Below are positions 16,216 through 23,688 of a stretch of 64,000 nt of DNA, piece after piece. The translations under genes were made by a program, and so were the position numbers. The stretch lies in the NCBI RefSeq assembly GCF_026343295.1, contig NZ_JAPELY010000001.1:2294001-2358000 (forward strand), written 5' to 3'. Within the stretch, counting starts at the first letter, position 1. Each line of letters begins with the position of its first letter. Under the pieces are notes generated by a model. It was not told the DNA's origin. It ran no database searches and worked only from the letters and a program-made list of their open reading frames with translations. Origin of the DNA: Streptomyces sp. NBC_00083. GTDB taxonomy: Bacteria > Actinomycetota > Actinomycetes > Streptomycetales > Streptomycetaceae.

Positions 16216-17085
16216 TCAGCGGGGGCCCGTCAGGGCGAACCTCAGTCGGGTGCCCGGCGCCGCCTGCGCCGCCGCCGCGAGGTCCCGCTCGGGTACGACG
16301 CCGAGCACCGGGTAGCCGCCCGTCGTCGGATGGTCCGCGAGGAACACCACGGGGAGGCCGTCCGGCGGCACCTGTACCGCCCCCAACACCATCCCCTCAC
16401 TGGGGAGTTCGCCCTCGATCGCGCGCCGCAGCGCCGGCCCCTCCGTGCGCAGCCCGATCCGGTTGCTCGCCGGAGACACCCGGTAGCGGCCGGCCGCCAG
16501 CACCGCGGGCGCGTCCGGCGCGAACCAGTCCGCGCGCGGCCCCGGGCGCACCCGGAGCACCAGTTCGCCGGGCACCCCGGGCGCGGGCGCCCCGTCCACC
16601 CGCGGGCACGCGCCCGCCGGGCGCCCCAGCGGCACCACCACGCCGTCCCGCAGCGGCGCGGGACCGAGGCCCGACAGGAGGTCGGTGGAGCGGCTGCCCA
16701 GCACCGGCTCCACCACGATGCCGCCCGCGAACGCGACATAGGAGCGGACCCCGCGGGTCGCGGGCCCCACCTCGACCACCGCCCCCGACGGCACCCGCAC
16801 GGCAGCCCCCCACGCGGCCGGCCGTCCGTCGACGGTGACCGGGCAGGCGGCCCCGGTCACCGCCACCGTGGCCGCGCACCGGACCCGTACCGCACACCCG
16901 TTGACCGTGGTCTCCAGGACGGCGGCCCCCTCGGCGTTGCCCACGAGGCGGTTGGCGAGCCGGCTCGCGGGCAGGTCGAGCGCGCCCGAGCGCGGCACGC
17001 CGAGGTGGGCGTACCCATGACGGCCCTCGTCCTGTACGCAGGTGAGCGCCCCCGCCCGCACCACGGACAGGGCCCGGCCGGTCAT
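16216..17085 (-). CDS. pxpC: 5-oxoprolinase subunit PxpC (biotin-dependent carboxyltransferase-like)
   Basis: A 289-residue AHS2/KipA-type protein, one of three subunits of bacterial 5-oxoprolinase, which converts 5-oxo-L-proline to L-glutamate using ATP. Typical features are LTCVQDEGRHGYAHLGVPRS near the N-terminus, DLPASRLANRLVGN, RSYVAFAGGIVVEPVLGSRS and the C-terminal FLADHPTTGGYPVLGVVPER. The ATG overlaps the TGA of pxpB by four bases (ATGA), so it is translated by coupling. A longer reading into pxpB has no support. It is the last gene of the operon, and the downstream intergenic region carries hairpin repeats. Confidence 0.9.
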   Translation of the reverse strand: MTGRALSVVRAGALTCVQDEGRHGYAHLGVPRSGALDLPASRLANRLVGNAEGAAVLETTVNGCAVRVRCAATVAVTGAACPVTVDGRPAAWGAAVRVPSGAVVEVGPATRGVRSYVAFAGGIVVEPVLGSRSTDLLSGLGPAPLRDGVVVPLGRPAGACPRVDGAPAPGVPGELVLRVRPGPRADWFAPDAPAVLAAGRYRVSPASNRIGLRTEGPALRRAIEGELPSEGMVLGAVQVPPDGLPVVFLADHPTTGGYPVLGVVPERDLAAAAQAAPGTRLRFALTGPR

Positions 17086-17711
17086 CGGGCGGCCCCGGGG
17101 ACGAAGCGGACCCGGGTGCCCGGGGCGAGCAGGGCGGCCGGCTCGCGGTGCGGGTCCCACAGGGGCGCGTCCGTCGTGCCGATCAACTGCCAGCCGCCCG
17201 GCGACGAGCGGGGATAGACGCCGGTGTACGGGCCCGCGAGCGCCACCGAGCCGACCGGCACCGCGGTGCGCGGGGTGGCCCGGCGGGGCACGGCGTACCG
17301 CTCGTCGAGGCCGGTCAGATAGGCGAAGCCGGGGGCGAACCCGCAGAAGGCGACCCGGAACTCCGCCGCGCGGTGGATCTCCGCCACCTCCCGCTCCGCG
17401 ACCCCCCACAGCGCGGCGACGTCCGCGAGGTCGGGCCCGTCGTACCGTACGGGGATCTCCACCGTCTCCCGCGCGCATGGCTCCAGGGGAGGCACGTCCC
17501 AGGTGGTCAACTGGGTGGCGAGGGACGGCGGGTCGGCCACGCCGTCCAGCAGCACGGTACGGGCCGCCGGCACGATCTCGCGCACGGCGGGCAGCGTTCC
17601 GGCGGCGCGGCGGCGCAGCAGTTCGGCATGGAGTGCGCCCGCCGCCTCGCCGCTGTCGAGCTCGATCAGCAGGGCGTGTTCCCCCACCGGCAGGATGCGT
17701 ACGCTGCTCAC
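17082..17711 (-). CDS. pxpB: 5-oxoprolinase subunit PxpB
   Basis: A 209-residue AHS1/KipI-type subunit. It begins MSSVRILPVGEHALLIELDS and contains the family motifs VEIPVRYDGPDLADVA, FCGFAPGFAYLTGLDERYAV and PRRATPRTAVPVGSVALAGP, followed by GVYPRSSPGGWQLIGTTDAP. In Bacillus the homologue is the KinA inhibitor KipI, but in the three-gene context the accepted role is 5-oxoprolinase with PxpA and PxpC. Its GTG start shares four bases with the TGA of pxpA (GTGA) and its own stop overlaps pxpC by four bases (ATGA), so all three subunits are stoichiometrically coupled. Confidence 0.9.
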   Translation of the reverse strand: MSSVRILPVGEHALLIELDSGEAAGALHAELLRRRAAGTLPAVREIVPAARTVLLDGVADPPSLATQLTTWDVPPLEPCARETVEIPVRYDGPDLADVAALWGVAEREVAEIHRAAEFRVAFCGFAPGFAYLTGLDERYAVPRRATPRTAVPVGSVALAGPYTGVYPRSSPGGWQLIGTTDAPLWDPHREPAALLAPGTRVRFVPGAAR

Positions 17712-18481
17712 GAGAAGGCCGCCACCTCGACGCCCGCCGACTCCAGGGCGGCCCGGACCCGCCGGGCCAGCTCCACCGCGCCCGGCGTGTCCCCGTGCAG
17801 GCACAGCGAACTCGCCCCGGTGGGGACCCGCTCGCCGGACTCGGCCACGACCGTGCCCTCCAGGGCCATCGAGACGGCCCGCGCCACCACCGCGTCCGGA
17901 TCGCTGATCACCGCGCCGTCCCGCCCGCGCGGCACCAGCGTGGCCCGCGCGGTGTAGGCGCGGTCCGCGAACGCCTCGGTGACGACCGGCAGCCCCGCCC
18001 GTCCGGCCGCGGCGAGCAGTTGCGAACCCGGCAGCCCGAGGACCGGGAGCCCGCGGCCCGCGAGCAGCACCCCCTCCACCACGGCGGCCGCCTGCTCCTC
18101 GTCGTGCACGACACGGTTGTAGAGCGCGCCGTGCGGCTTGACGTACGAGACCCGGCTGCCCGCGGCCCGCGCGAAGATCTCCAACGCGCCGATCTGGTAG
18201 GCGACTTCGGCCGCGAGTTCGGCGGGCGGCACCTCCATGGAGCGGCGGCCGAACCCCGCCAGGTCGCGGTAGGAGACCTGGGCGCCGACGCGGACACCGC
18301 GTTCGGCCGCCAGCAGGCAGACCCGGCGCATGATGGCCGGATCGCCGGCGTGGAAACCGCAGGCCACATTGGCGCTGGTGACGACGGACAGCAACTGCTC
18401 GTCGTCGGTCAGCCGCCAGTGGCCGAAGCCCTCGCCGAGGTCGGCATTGAGGTCGATCGACGTCGTCGCGGACCGGGTCAT
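17708..18481 (-). CDS. pxpA: 5-oxoprolinase subunit PxpA (LamB/YcsF family)
   Basis: A 257-residue LamB/YcsF protein. Conserved motifs are SIDLNADLGEGFGHW at the N-terminus, TSANVACGFHAGDPAIM near residue 42, VGAQVSYRDLAGFGRR, YVKPHGALYNRVVHDE and SLCLHGDTPGAVELA. Length is standard for the family. The ATG lies eleven bases after AGGAG and overlaps by four bases the TGA of the small upstream ORF at 18478-18588. PxpA is the catalytic core that acts on the 5-oxoproline ring, a damage product of glutamine and glutamate. The operon also carries an MFS transporter that could import 5-oxoproline or a related acid. Confidence 0.93.
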   Translation of the reverse strand: MTRSATTSIDLNADLGEGFGHWRLTDDEQLLSVVTSANVACGFHAGDPAIMRRVCLLAAERGVRVGAQVSYRDLAGFGRRSMEVPPAELAAEVAYQIGALEIFARAAGSRVSYVKPHGALYNRVVHDEEQAAAVVEGVLLAGRGLPVLGLPGSQLLAAAGRAGLPVVTEAFADRAYTARATLVPRGRDGAVISDPDAVVARAVSMALEGTVVAESGERVPTGASSLCLHGDTPGAVELARRVRAALESAGVEVAAFS

Positions 18482-18588
18482 GGGTGCGGCGTCTCCTGTT
18501 CACGGGGCACGGATTCACGAGGGGTGGATGCGAGGGGCGGGGGCCCTGTGGTGCAGTCTGCACCGGGCGGGCGCGGTGCGCCGGTCAT
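18478..18588 (-). CDS. Possible 36-aa coupling ORF between the MFS gene and pxpA
   Basis: The ATG at 18588 overlaps the MFS stop by four bases (ATGA) and has AGGAG six bases upstream. The frame closes with a TGA that overlaps the pxpA ATG by four bases. The peptide begins MTGAPRPPGADCTTGPPP and ends EQETPHP, Pro/Thr-rich with one Cys and no recognisable domain. Position, Shine-Dalgarno and double overlap argue that ribosomes cross it. Its peptide may matter less than its role in coupling translation from the transporter to pxpA. Too short for firm coding statistics. Confidence 0.45.
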   Translation of the reverse strand: MTGAPRPPGADCTTGPPPLASTPRESVPREQETPHP

Positions 18589-19874
18589 GACAGCTCCTGT
18601 CCCCGCGTCTCGGGCAGGCCCAGCAGGGCCAGTACGGCGATGGCGTAGCCGACGGCGCCGAAGACCAGCGCGCCGCCGACGCCCCAGCTGTCGGCGAGGT
18701 AGCCCACCAGGGTGGGGAAGAACGCGCCCACCGCGCGCCCCGTGTTGTACGTGAACCCCTGGCCGGTGCCGCGCACGGCGGTCGGGTACAGCTCGCTGAG
18801 GAACGAACCGAAGCCGCTGAAGATCGCCGACATGCAGAACCCGAGCGGGAAGCCGAGCACGAGGAGCAGGGTGTTCGCCCCCGACGGCAGATGGGTGTAG
18901 ACGAGGATGCAGCCGGCGGAGAGGGCTGCGAACAGGGCGATGTTCTTCTTGCGGCCCAGGACGTCGGTGAGGTACCCGCCGGTCAGATAGCCGAGGAAGG
19001 ACCCGGAGATCAGGAACGCCAGGTAGCCGCCGGTGCCGACGACCGTGAGGTGCCGCTCGCTCTTCAGGAACGTCGGGACCCAGGTCGCGAGCGTGTAGTA
19101 ACCGCCCTGGACCCCGGCGGAGAGCAGCACGGCGAAGAGGGTCGTACGCAGCAGCGGTCCCCGGAAGACGGCGGCGAAGGTGGCGGCGCCGCTCCTCGTA
19201 CCCGCCGCCGCGAGCCGCTGCTCGGTGGCGGCGGGCGCGTCCCGGACGGTGCGCCGTACCCAGACGAGCAGCAGGGCCGGGAGCGCCCCGGTCCAGAAGA
19301 CCACGCGCCACGCGGTGTCCGGGCCCACGTACTGGAAGACCAGCGTGCAGACGACGACGGCGAGCGCCCAGCCGGCCGCCCACGCGCTCTGCACGGCGCC
19401 CAGGGTGCGCCCGCGGTGCCGCGCCGACGCGTATTCGGCGACCAGGATCGCGCCGACCGCCCACTCGCCGCCGAACCCGAGACCCTGCAGGGCACGGAAG
19501 ACGAGCAGCGTCTCGTAGGTGGGCGCGAATCCGCAGGCGACCGTGAAGACGGCGTACGTGCCGACGGTGATCATCAGCGCCTCGACCCGGCCGATCCGGT
19601 CGGCGAGCACCCCGGCGAACGCGCCGCCCACGGCCGAGACGACCAGGGTGACCGTGGTGAGCAGCCCGGTCCGGCCGCTGTCGAGCCCGAAGTACGCCGA
19701 GATGGCGACCATCGTGAGCGGCAGCGTGAAGAAGTCGTACGAGTCGAGGGCGTAGCCGCCGAAGGCGCCCCCGAACGCGCGCCGGCCGGCGGGCCCGAGC
19801 GCGCGCAGCCATCCGAACGGGCCGCTGTCGTGCGGGTGTTGGCCGTGCTGCGGCTGAGCCTTGGTCGTGCTCAT
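18585..19874 (-). CDS. MFS transporter, sugar/acid porter type
   Basis: A 429-residue major facilitator with twelve predicted membrane segments. It carries FAGVLADRIGRVEALMITVG after segment 2 (the GxxxDRxGR loop), FRALQGLGFGGEWAVGAIL in segment 4 and SELYPTAVRGTGQGF in the second half, a pattern typical of the metabolite:H+ symporter group that imports organic acids. The ATG at 19874 has GAGG six bases upstream; a GTG two codons earlier is possible. As the first gene of the pxp operon it probably takes up the substrate that PxpABC consumes, inferred as 5-oxoproline or a related compound. The divergent GntR regulator likely controls it. Confidence 0.87.
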   Translation of the reverse strand: MSTTKAQPQHGQHPHDSGPFGWLRALGPAGRRAFGGAFGGYALDSYDFFTLPLTMVAISAYFGLDSGRTGLLTTVTLVVSAVGGAFAGVLADRIGRVEALMITVGTYAVFTVACGFAPTYETLLVFRALQGLGFGGEWAVGAILVAEYASARHRGRTLGAVQSAWAAGWALAVVVCTLVFQYVGPDTAWRVVFWTGALPALLLVWVRRTVRDAPAATEQRLAAAGTRSGAATFAAVFRGPLLRTTLFAVLLSAGVQGGYYTLATWVPTFLKSERHLTVVGTGGYLAFLISGSFLGYLTGGYLTDVLGRKKNIALFAALSAGCILVYTHLPSGANTLLLVLGFPLGFCMSAIFSGFGSFLSELYPTAVRGTGQGFTYNTGRAVGAFFPTLVGYLADSWGVGGALVFGAVGYAIAVLALLGLPETRGQELS

Positions 19875-20027
19875 GTGCACCTCGCAGAGGGGTGAGAGGG
19901 CGGGCGAGGCCGTGCGGGAGCGCGGCCGGTGCCGGGTGCGCGGGGGACGGTGGGGAGAGCGGTCCGGGGTGCGGTCCGGGGTGCGGCCGGTGGGGCGGTC
20001 CGCGGGGCGGTCGTTTCAACGTAGGGG

Positions 20028-20040
20028 ATTGTTGAACGAT
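20028..20040. promoter_or_regulatory. Candidate GntR/FadR-type operator
   Basis: ATTGTTGAACGAT is a near-perfect 13-bp palindrome (ATYGTT-N-AACRAT) in the 274-bp divergent region between the MFS-pxp operon and the FCD-type GntR gene. It sits in the only AT-rich patch of that region. Binding is inferred, not shown. Confidence 0.45.
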
Positions 20041-20148
20041 CCGACAAGACTCTTGCGCGGACGTTCCCGCTTCCTCATGTCCTCGCGCTGCTCCTACGAT
20101 GGGCTCCCACGCGTCGGCGGTGGCGGCCGGCGGGGGAGAGAGGGCGCT

Positions 20149-20856
20149 GTGGCGACAACGGACTCCGGACCCGGCGGACTTGCCGAGGACCGCGCCCTGC
20201 TGGGCCGCACCAGCACGGCGGAGCGGGTCGCGGACATCCTGCGCACCCGGATCGCCGACGGCTTCTTCCCGCCCGGCGACCGGCTCGCCGAGGACACCAT
20301 CGGCAAGGCGCTCGGCGTCTCCCGCAACACCCTGCGCGAGGCGTTCCGGCTGCTCACCCACGAACGGCTGCTGGTCCACGAACTCAACCGCGGGGTCTTC
20401 GTCCGGGTGCTCGCCGTCGAGGACGTGACCGACATCTACCGCACCCGGCGGCTCGTCGAATGCGCCGTCGTCCAAGGACTCGGCGAGCCTCCGTACCGCC
20501 TCGAAGGGCTCGACGCGGCCGTCTCGGACGGCGAACGCGCCGCCGGGGAGAGCGACTGGCAGGGAGTGTCCACCGCCAACATCCACTTCCACCGCGAGCT
20601 CGTCGCCCTCGCCGGCAGCGCCCGCACCGACGAGCTGATGCGCGGCGTCCTCGCCGAACTGCGCCTGGCCTTCCACGTGGTGGCCGACCCGCGCCGCCTC
20701 CACCGGCCCTACCTCGTACGCAACCGGGAGATCCTGGAAGCGCTGCGCACGGGGAAGCGGAAGGAAGCGGGGCGGCTGCTCGCCGACTACCTCGACGACT
20801 CGCGCGCCCAGCTCGTCGAGGCGTACGGAGAACGCGTCGCGGACGCGCCCGCCTGA
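20149..20856 (+). CDS. GntR family regulator, FCD (FadR) type
   Basis: A 235-residue regulator. The N-terminal winged HTH (residues about 20-85) reads RVADILRTRIADGFFPPGDR then DTIGKALGVSRNTLREAFRL. The C-terminal all-helical FCD ligand domain shows the expected His and Asp ligands, e.g. NIHFHRELVALAGSARTDEL. FCD proteins bind carboxylates, often with a metal. The GTG at 20149 has GAGAGAGGG upstream and gives the standard length; the longer upstream reading runs through the operator region and is rejected. It is divergent from MFS-pxpABC, whose substrate is a carboxylic acid, so it is the likely local repressor of 5-oxoproline use. Confidence 0.88.
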   Translation: MATTDSGPGGLAEDRALLGRTSTAERVADILRTRIADGFFPPGDRLAEDTIGKALGVSRNTLREAFRLLTHERLLVHELNRGVFVRVLAVEDVTDIYRTRRLVECAVVQGLGEPPYRLEGLDAAVSDGERAAGESDWQGVSTANIHFHRELVALAGSARTDELMRGVLAELRLAFHVVADPRRLHRPYLVRNREILEALRTGKRKEAGRLLADYLDDSRAQLVEAYGERVADAPA

Positions 20857-20921
20857 CCCGCGCCGCCCGCCCGGACGCCGGGCGGATCTGCGCCGTTTCG
20901 ACCGTTGTCAGTGCGAGGACC

Positions 20922-20927
20922 TAATCT
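20922..20927 (+). promoter_or_regulatory. -10 element for leaderless start of the SMC operon
   Basis: TAATCT ends seven bases before the GTG at 20935. This places the transcription start on or next to the start codon, the usual geometry of leaderless Streptomyces mRNAs. The -35 (TTCGAC at 20897-20902, 19-bp spacer) is weak. Confidence 0.4.
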
Positions 20928-20934
20928 GTCCAGC

Positions 20935-22464
20935 GTGACTTCGCCTGCCTCGACGGAATTCGTTCCGCCCCAGCTCAGCGCGGCGCCGCGCCCCGCGCCG
21001 GGCCCGGCCGCCGACGAGGGGCTCGCGCGGCGGCTCCGCGCGCTGGCGTGCACCGCCCCGCTGCACGACCTCGACGTGCGCAAGGCCAACCTCGCGGGGG
21101 AGTACTCGGTGTACGCGATGGCCGAAGTGGCCCTCGCCTCCATCGACCTCGTCACCCTCAACATGGACTTCGACACGGGTGCCGACCACGAGCAGATCGT
21201 GGCCCGGCTCGTCCCGCGCGTGGCCGCCCAGGCGCCGGCCCGGCCCGCCGCGGAGCACGAGCGGGTGGCCCGCTGGGTCCTGGAGAACCTGATCAACGTG
21301 GGGAGCGTGGACCGCGGCTTCCGCGCGGTGTACGGCACGTTCAACCCCGACGGCGTCTACGTCCGCAGGGACTACGACTTCAAGCTCCTCGAAGAGGTGC
21401 CGGGTTACGGCGGCGCCGTCTACCTGCGCACCACCGACGAGGCCGTCAACGTCCTGGTGGGCGCGCTCGACACCGATGTCACCAGCGCCCAAATCGCGGC
21501 CGAGGTGAAGCTGGAAGTCCTGATCAGCCGCGGCCGCCTGGCCGATGCCCAGCTCGCCGCCGAACAGGCCCGCTACCGCACGGTGCAGTACGCCGAGACG
21601 CTGCGCCGCACCCTGGAGGCGACGCGGCGCAACGTCCGCGCGGTCGACTGGCTCAACGCGGTCCCCGACATGATCGCCGAGGCCCTCGACCACGTCGCCG
21701 ACCGCTACCGCCACGAGAACGCGATCCTCACCAACATCCGCAAGGCGCGCGACGAGGCGGAGGACCCGGAGCACAAGCGCCGCGCCGCCGAGCTCGTCGA
21801 CATCGTCAAGGACTGCATCCGCCGCCACACCCAGCTCCAGTCCCGCCTCCTGGAGGCCGGCCCGCTGTTCCGCGCCGAGCAGGACCGGCAGGCCTTCGCC
21901 CGCCCGGCCGCCCGCTCGGGCCTCGACCTGTACGGCCAGCTGGTCGCCCCGCTCCTCCCGCTCCCGGTGACGGACGCGATCCGGGTGACCGACGCCTTCT
22001 TCGCCCGCGGCACCGGCCTGCGCACCCCGGTGTCCGTACGGGTCGGGGACCTGGTCGACATACTGCTCACCCCGCCCCTGGAGCGGGAGCACCTCGGCGC
22101 CGAGATGCCCGAGCCCGACCTGATCGCCACCCCCGACGACAGCCGCTTCAGCGAGGAGCAGCTGGCCTCGGCCATGGACCTCCTCGACCTGGAACACGAC
22201 GCGCCGCGCCGCCTCTCGGGCCTGCTCGCCGACGCCCGCCGCCGCGGCGACGCCGAACTGCCGTACCTGGTCGCCCTGTTGGCGATCCACGCGGCGAGCC
22301 CGCCGGTCGGCACGGCCTACCGCCAGGGCGAGGAGCGGCTGCTGTTCGCGGTGGACGACGGCACCCAGCTCGACGACCCGGAGTTCGGCGGGGCGGACCT
22401 GATCGTGGGGACGGCGCGGCTCGACACCGTCGGAATGGCCGCGGGCCGAACGGAGTCGACGTGA
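20935..22464 (+). CDS. JetA/MksF-like condensin (kleisin) subunit
   Basis: About 509 residues, first gene of a three-gene SMC operon. Order, sizes and sequence character match JetA/MksF of Wadjet and MksBEF condensins: a large kleisin-like protein followed by a small winged-helix protein and then a giant SMC ATPase. The N-terminus has RALACTAPLHDLDVRKANLA and MAEVALASIDLVTLNMDFDT. The middle is strongly helical (VKLEVLISRGRLADAQLAAE, AEDPEHKRRAAELVDIVKD) and the C-terminal part is winged-helix-like. GTG 20935 is chosen because a -10 sits seven bases upstream; a TTG at 20905 is the alternative. The family call rests on context more than on a single diagnostic motif. Confidence 0.7.
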   Translation: MTSPASTEFVPPQLSAAPRPAPGPAADEGLARRLRALACTAPLHDLDVRKANLAGEYSVYAMAEVALASIDLVTLNMDFDTGADHEQIVARLVPRVAAQAPARPAAEHERVARWVLENLINVGSVDRGFRAVYGTFNPDGVYVRRDYDFKLLEEVPGYGGAVYLRTTDEAVNVLVGALDTDVTSAQIAAEVKLEVLISRGRLADAQLAAEQARYRTVQYAETLRRTLEATRRNVRAVDWLNAVPDMIAEALDHVADRYRHENAILTNIRKARDEAEDPEHKRRAAELVDIVKDCIRRHTQLQSRLLEAGPLFRAEQDRQAFARPAARSGLDLYGQLVAPLLPLPVTDAIRVTDAFFARGTGLRTPVSVRVGDLVDILLTPPLEREHLGAEMPEPDLIATPDDSRFSEEQLASAMDLLDLEHDAPRRLSGLLADARRRGDAELPYLVALLAIHAASPPVGTAYRQGEERLLFAVDDGTQLDDPEFGGADLIVGTARLDTVGMAAGRTEST

Positions 22465-22488
22465 CGTCCTTCCCGCCCGAGGCCACCC

Positions 22489-22520
22489 CCGGGGCTCGGC
22501 CCCGGGCCCCGTTCACGCCT
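22489..22520 (+). repeat. Degenerate copy of the hairpin repeat
   Basis: CCGGGGC-TCG-GCCCCGG followed by GCCCCGTTCACGCCT matches the hairpin and the first bases of the repeat seen at 15836 and 16021; the 3' part of the 42-bp block is missing. It lies in the 271-bp gap between the first two SMC-operon genes, which otherwise holds only GC-rich spacer. Confidence 0.55.
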
Positions 22521-22735
22521 TTCGCCGCACCGGCCGGGGGCGCCGCCTGCCCGGCGTCGTCAGGAGCGCGGGGCACAGCGCGGGCAACCACGCACGGTCC
22601 GCACCCGACCGGCAGCCCCGCAGCCCTCACCCTCCACCCCCGAAGGGCCTCGGGAAGGGGCGGGGCGGGGGAGCCGCGCGCCGCAGGCGCTCACCCCGCC
22701 GCACCCAGCACCGCCCGCACCAAGGAGACGACCCC

Positions 22736-23638
22736 GTGACCGACCACCACCCCGAGCCCGCGTTCGGCGCCGAGGCCGCGGCGCCCGCCGCCCCCGGCAC
22801 CGGCGGCGAAGGCCGGATCACCCCCGCCGACGCGGCCGACGCCGCCCGCCTCGTCGCCTTCGGGCTCCAGCCCAAGCTGCTGCCCGCCAGGGACGCGGAG
22901 TACGGCGAGCTGCTGCGCCGCCACCGCGAGGACCCCGCGTTCGCCCGCCTCGCGGACGCCGTCGCGGCCGGGCTCGGCCTGATCGTCCTGGAGGTGTCGC
23001 CCCGCGCCGGCATGGCGGTGACCGCCGCGGAGGACTCCGTCTTCGCCGTCCGCATGGGCGACTACGCGCGCCGCGCCGCGGCCCCCGACTCCGCCGACCG
23101 CTTCCTGCACGGCTTGGCCCACCTCGCCGTCGCGGCCCTCGCCTTCCCCCGCCCCGAAGACCTCGCCGACGACGGCTACATCGGCCGCATCACCGTCAAC
23201 GGCGTCGACGCGTTCGTCCGGCAGGCCTGCCGCCGCCTGGAGGAGCGCGCCGAGGAGACCGGAGAGAACACCGACCCCGAGACCGGCGCGCCCGGCCTGG
23301 AGGCCGCCTGGCGGATCTACGCCCGGCGCAGCTCCACCGGCGCCACCAAGGACGCCCGCCGGCTCGCCGGTTCGACCACCGGCATCGTCGCCAAGGCCGT
23401 CGCGTTCCTCACCGAGTCCGGCTTCCTGCAGCGCACCGGGGACGACGCGGGCGGCGCCTACCGCACCACCGCCCGCTACCAGTTGCAGGTCCGCGACATG
23501 GCCGGCAGCGCCGCCCTGACCGAGCTGATCGAGCTCGGCGTGGTCGCCGTCACCGACGGAAGCGCCACCCTGCTGCCCCCCACCGACGCCGACGACCTGG
23601 AACTGGCGGCCGACGCCGGACTGCCGTTCCACTCCTGA
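22736..23638 (+). CDS. JetB/MksE-like condensin subunit
   Basis: A 300-residue protein lying between the kleisin-like and SMC genes. It resembles MksE/JetB (KITE-type winged-helix partner). A disordered acidic N-terminus of about 35 residues is followed by helical segments (DAADAARLVAFGLQPKLLPA, YGELLRRHREDPAFARLADA) and winged-helix elements (VNGVDAFVRQACRRLEERAE; STTGIVAKAVAFLTESGFLQ). It closes with a predicted second wing ending SATLLPPTDADDLELAADAG. The GTG start has AAGGAG nine bases upstream. The SMC gene starts 50 bp after its stop. Function is inferred: with the kleisin it would bridge the SMC heads and regulate ATP binding. Confidence 0.7.
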   Translation: MTDHHPEPAFGAEAAAPAAPGTGGEGRITPADAADAARLVAFGLQPKLLPARDAEYGELLRRHREDPAFARLADAVAAGLGLIVLEVSPRAGMAVTAAEDSVFAVRMGDYARRAAAPDSADRFLHGLAHLAVAALAFPRPEDLADDGYIGRITVNGVDAFVRQACRRLEERAEETGENTDPETGAPGLEAAWRIYARRSSTGATKDARRLAGSTTGIVAKAVAFLTESGFLQRTGDDAGGAYRTTARYQLQVRDMAGSAALTELIELGVVAVTDGSATLLPPTDADDLELAADAGLPFHS

Positions 23639-23688
23639 CGCCGCCCCCTCGCTCACGCCGCCCCCCACCATCACGAGAGTCCGCCGAC

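Noticed and set aside
18478..20703. A 741-codon minus-strand frame across the MFS and GntR genes
   Set aside because: It is antisense or out of frame to two well-supported genes. Only its last 36 codons (18478-18588) have a plausible start and were kept.
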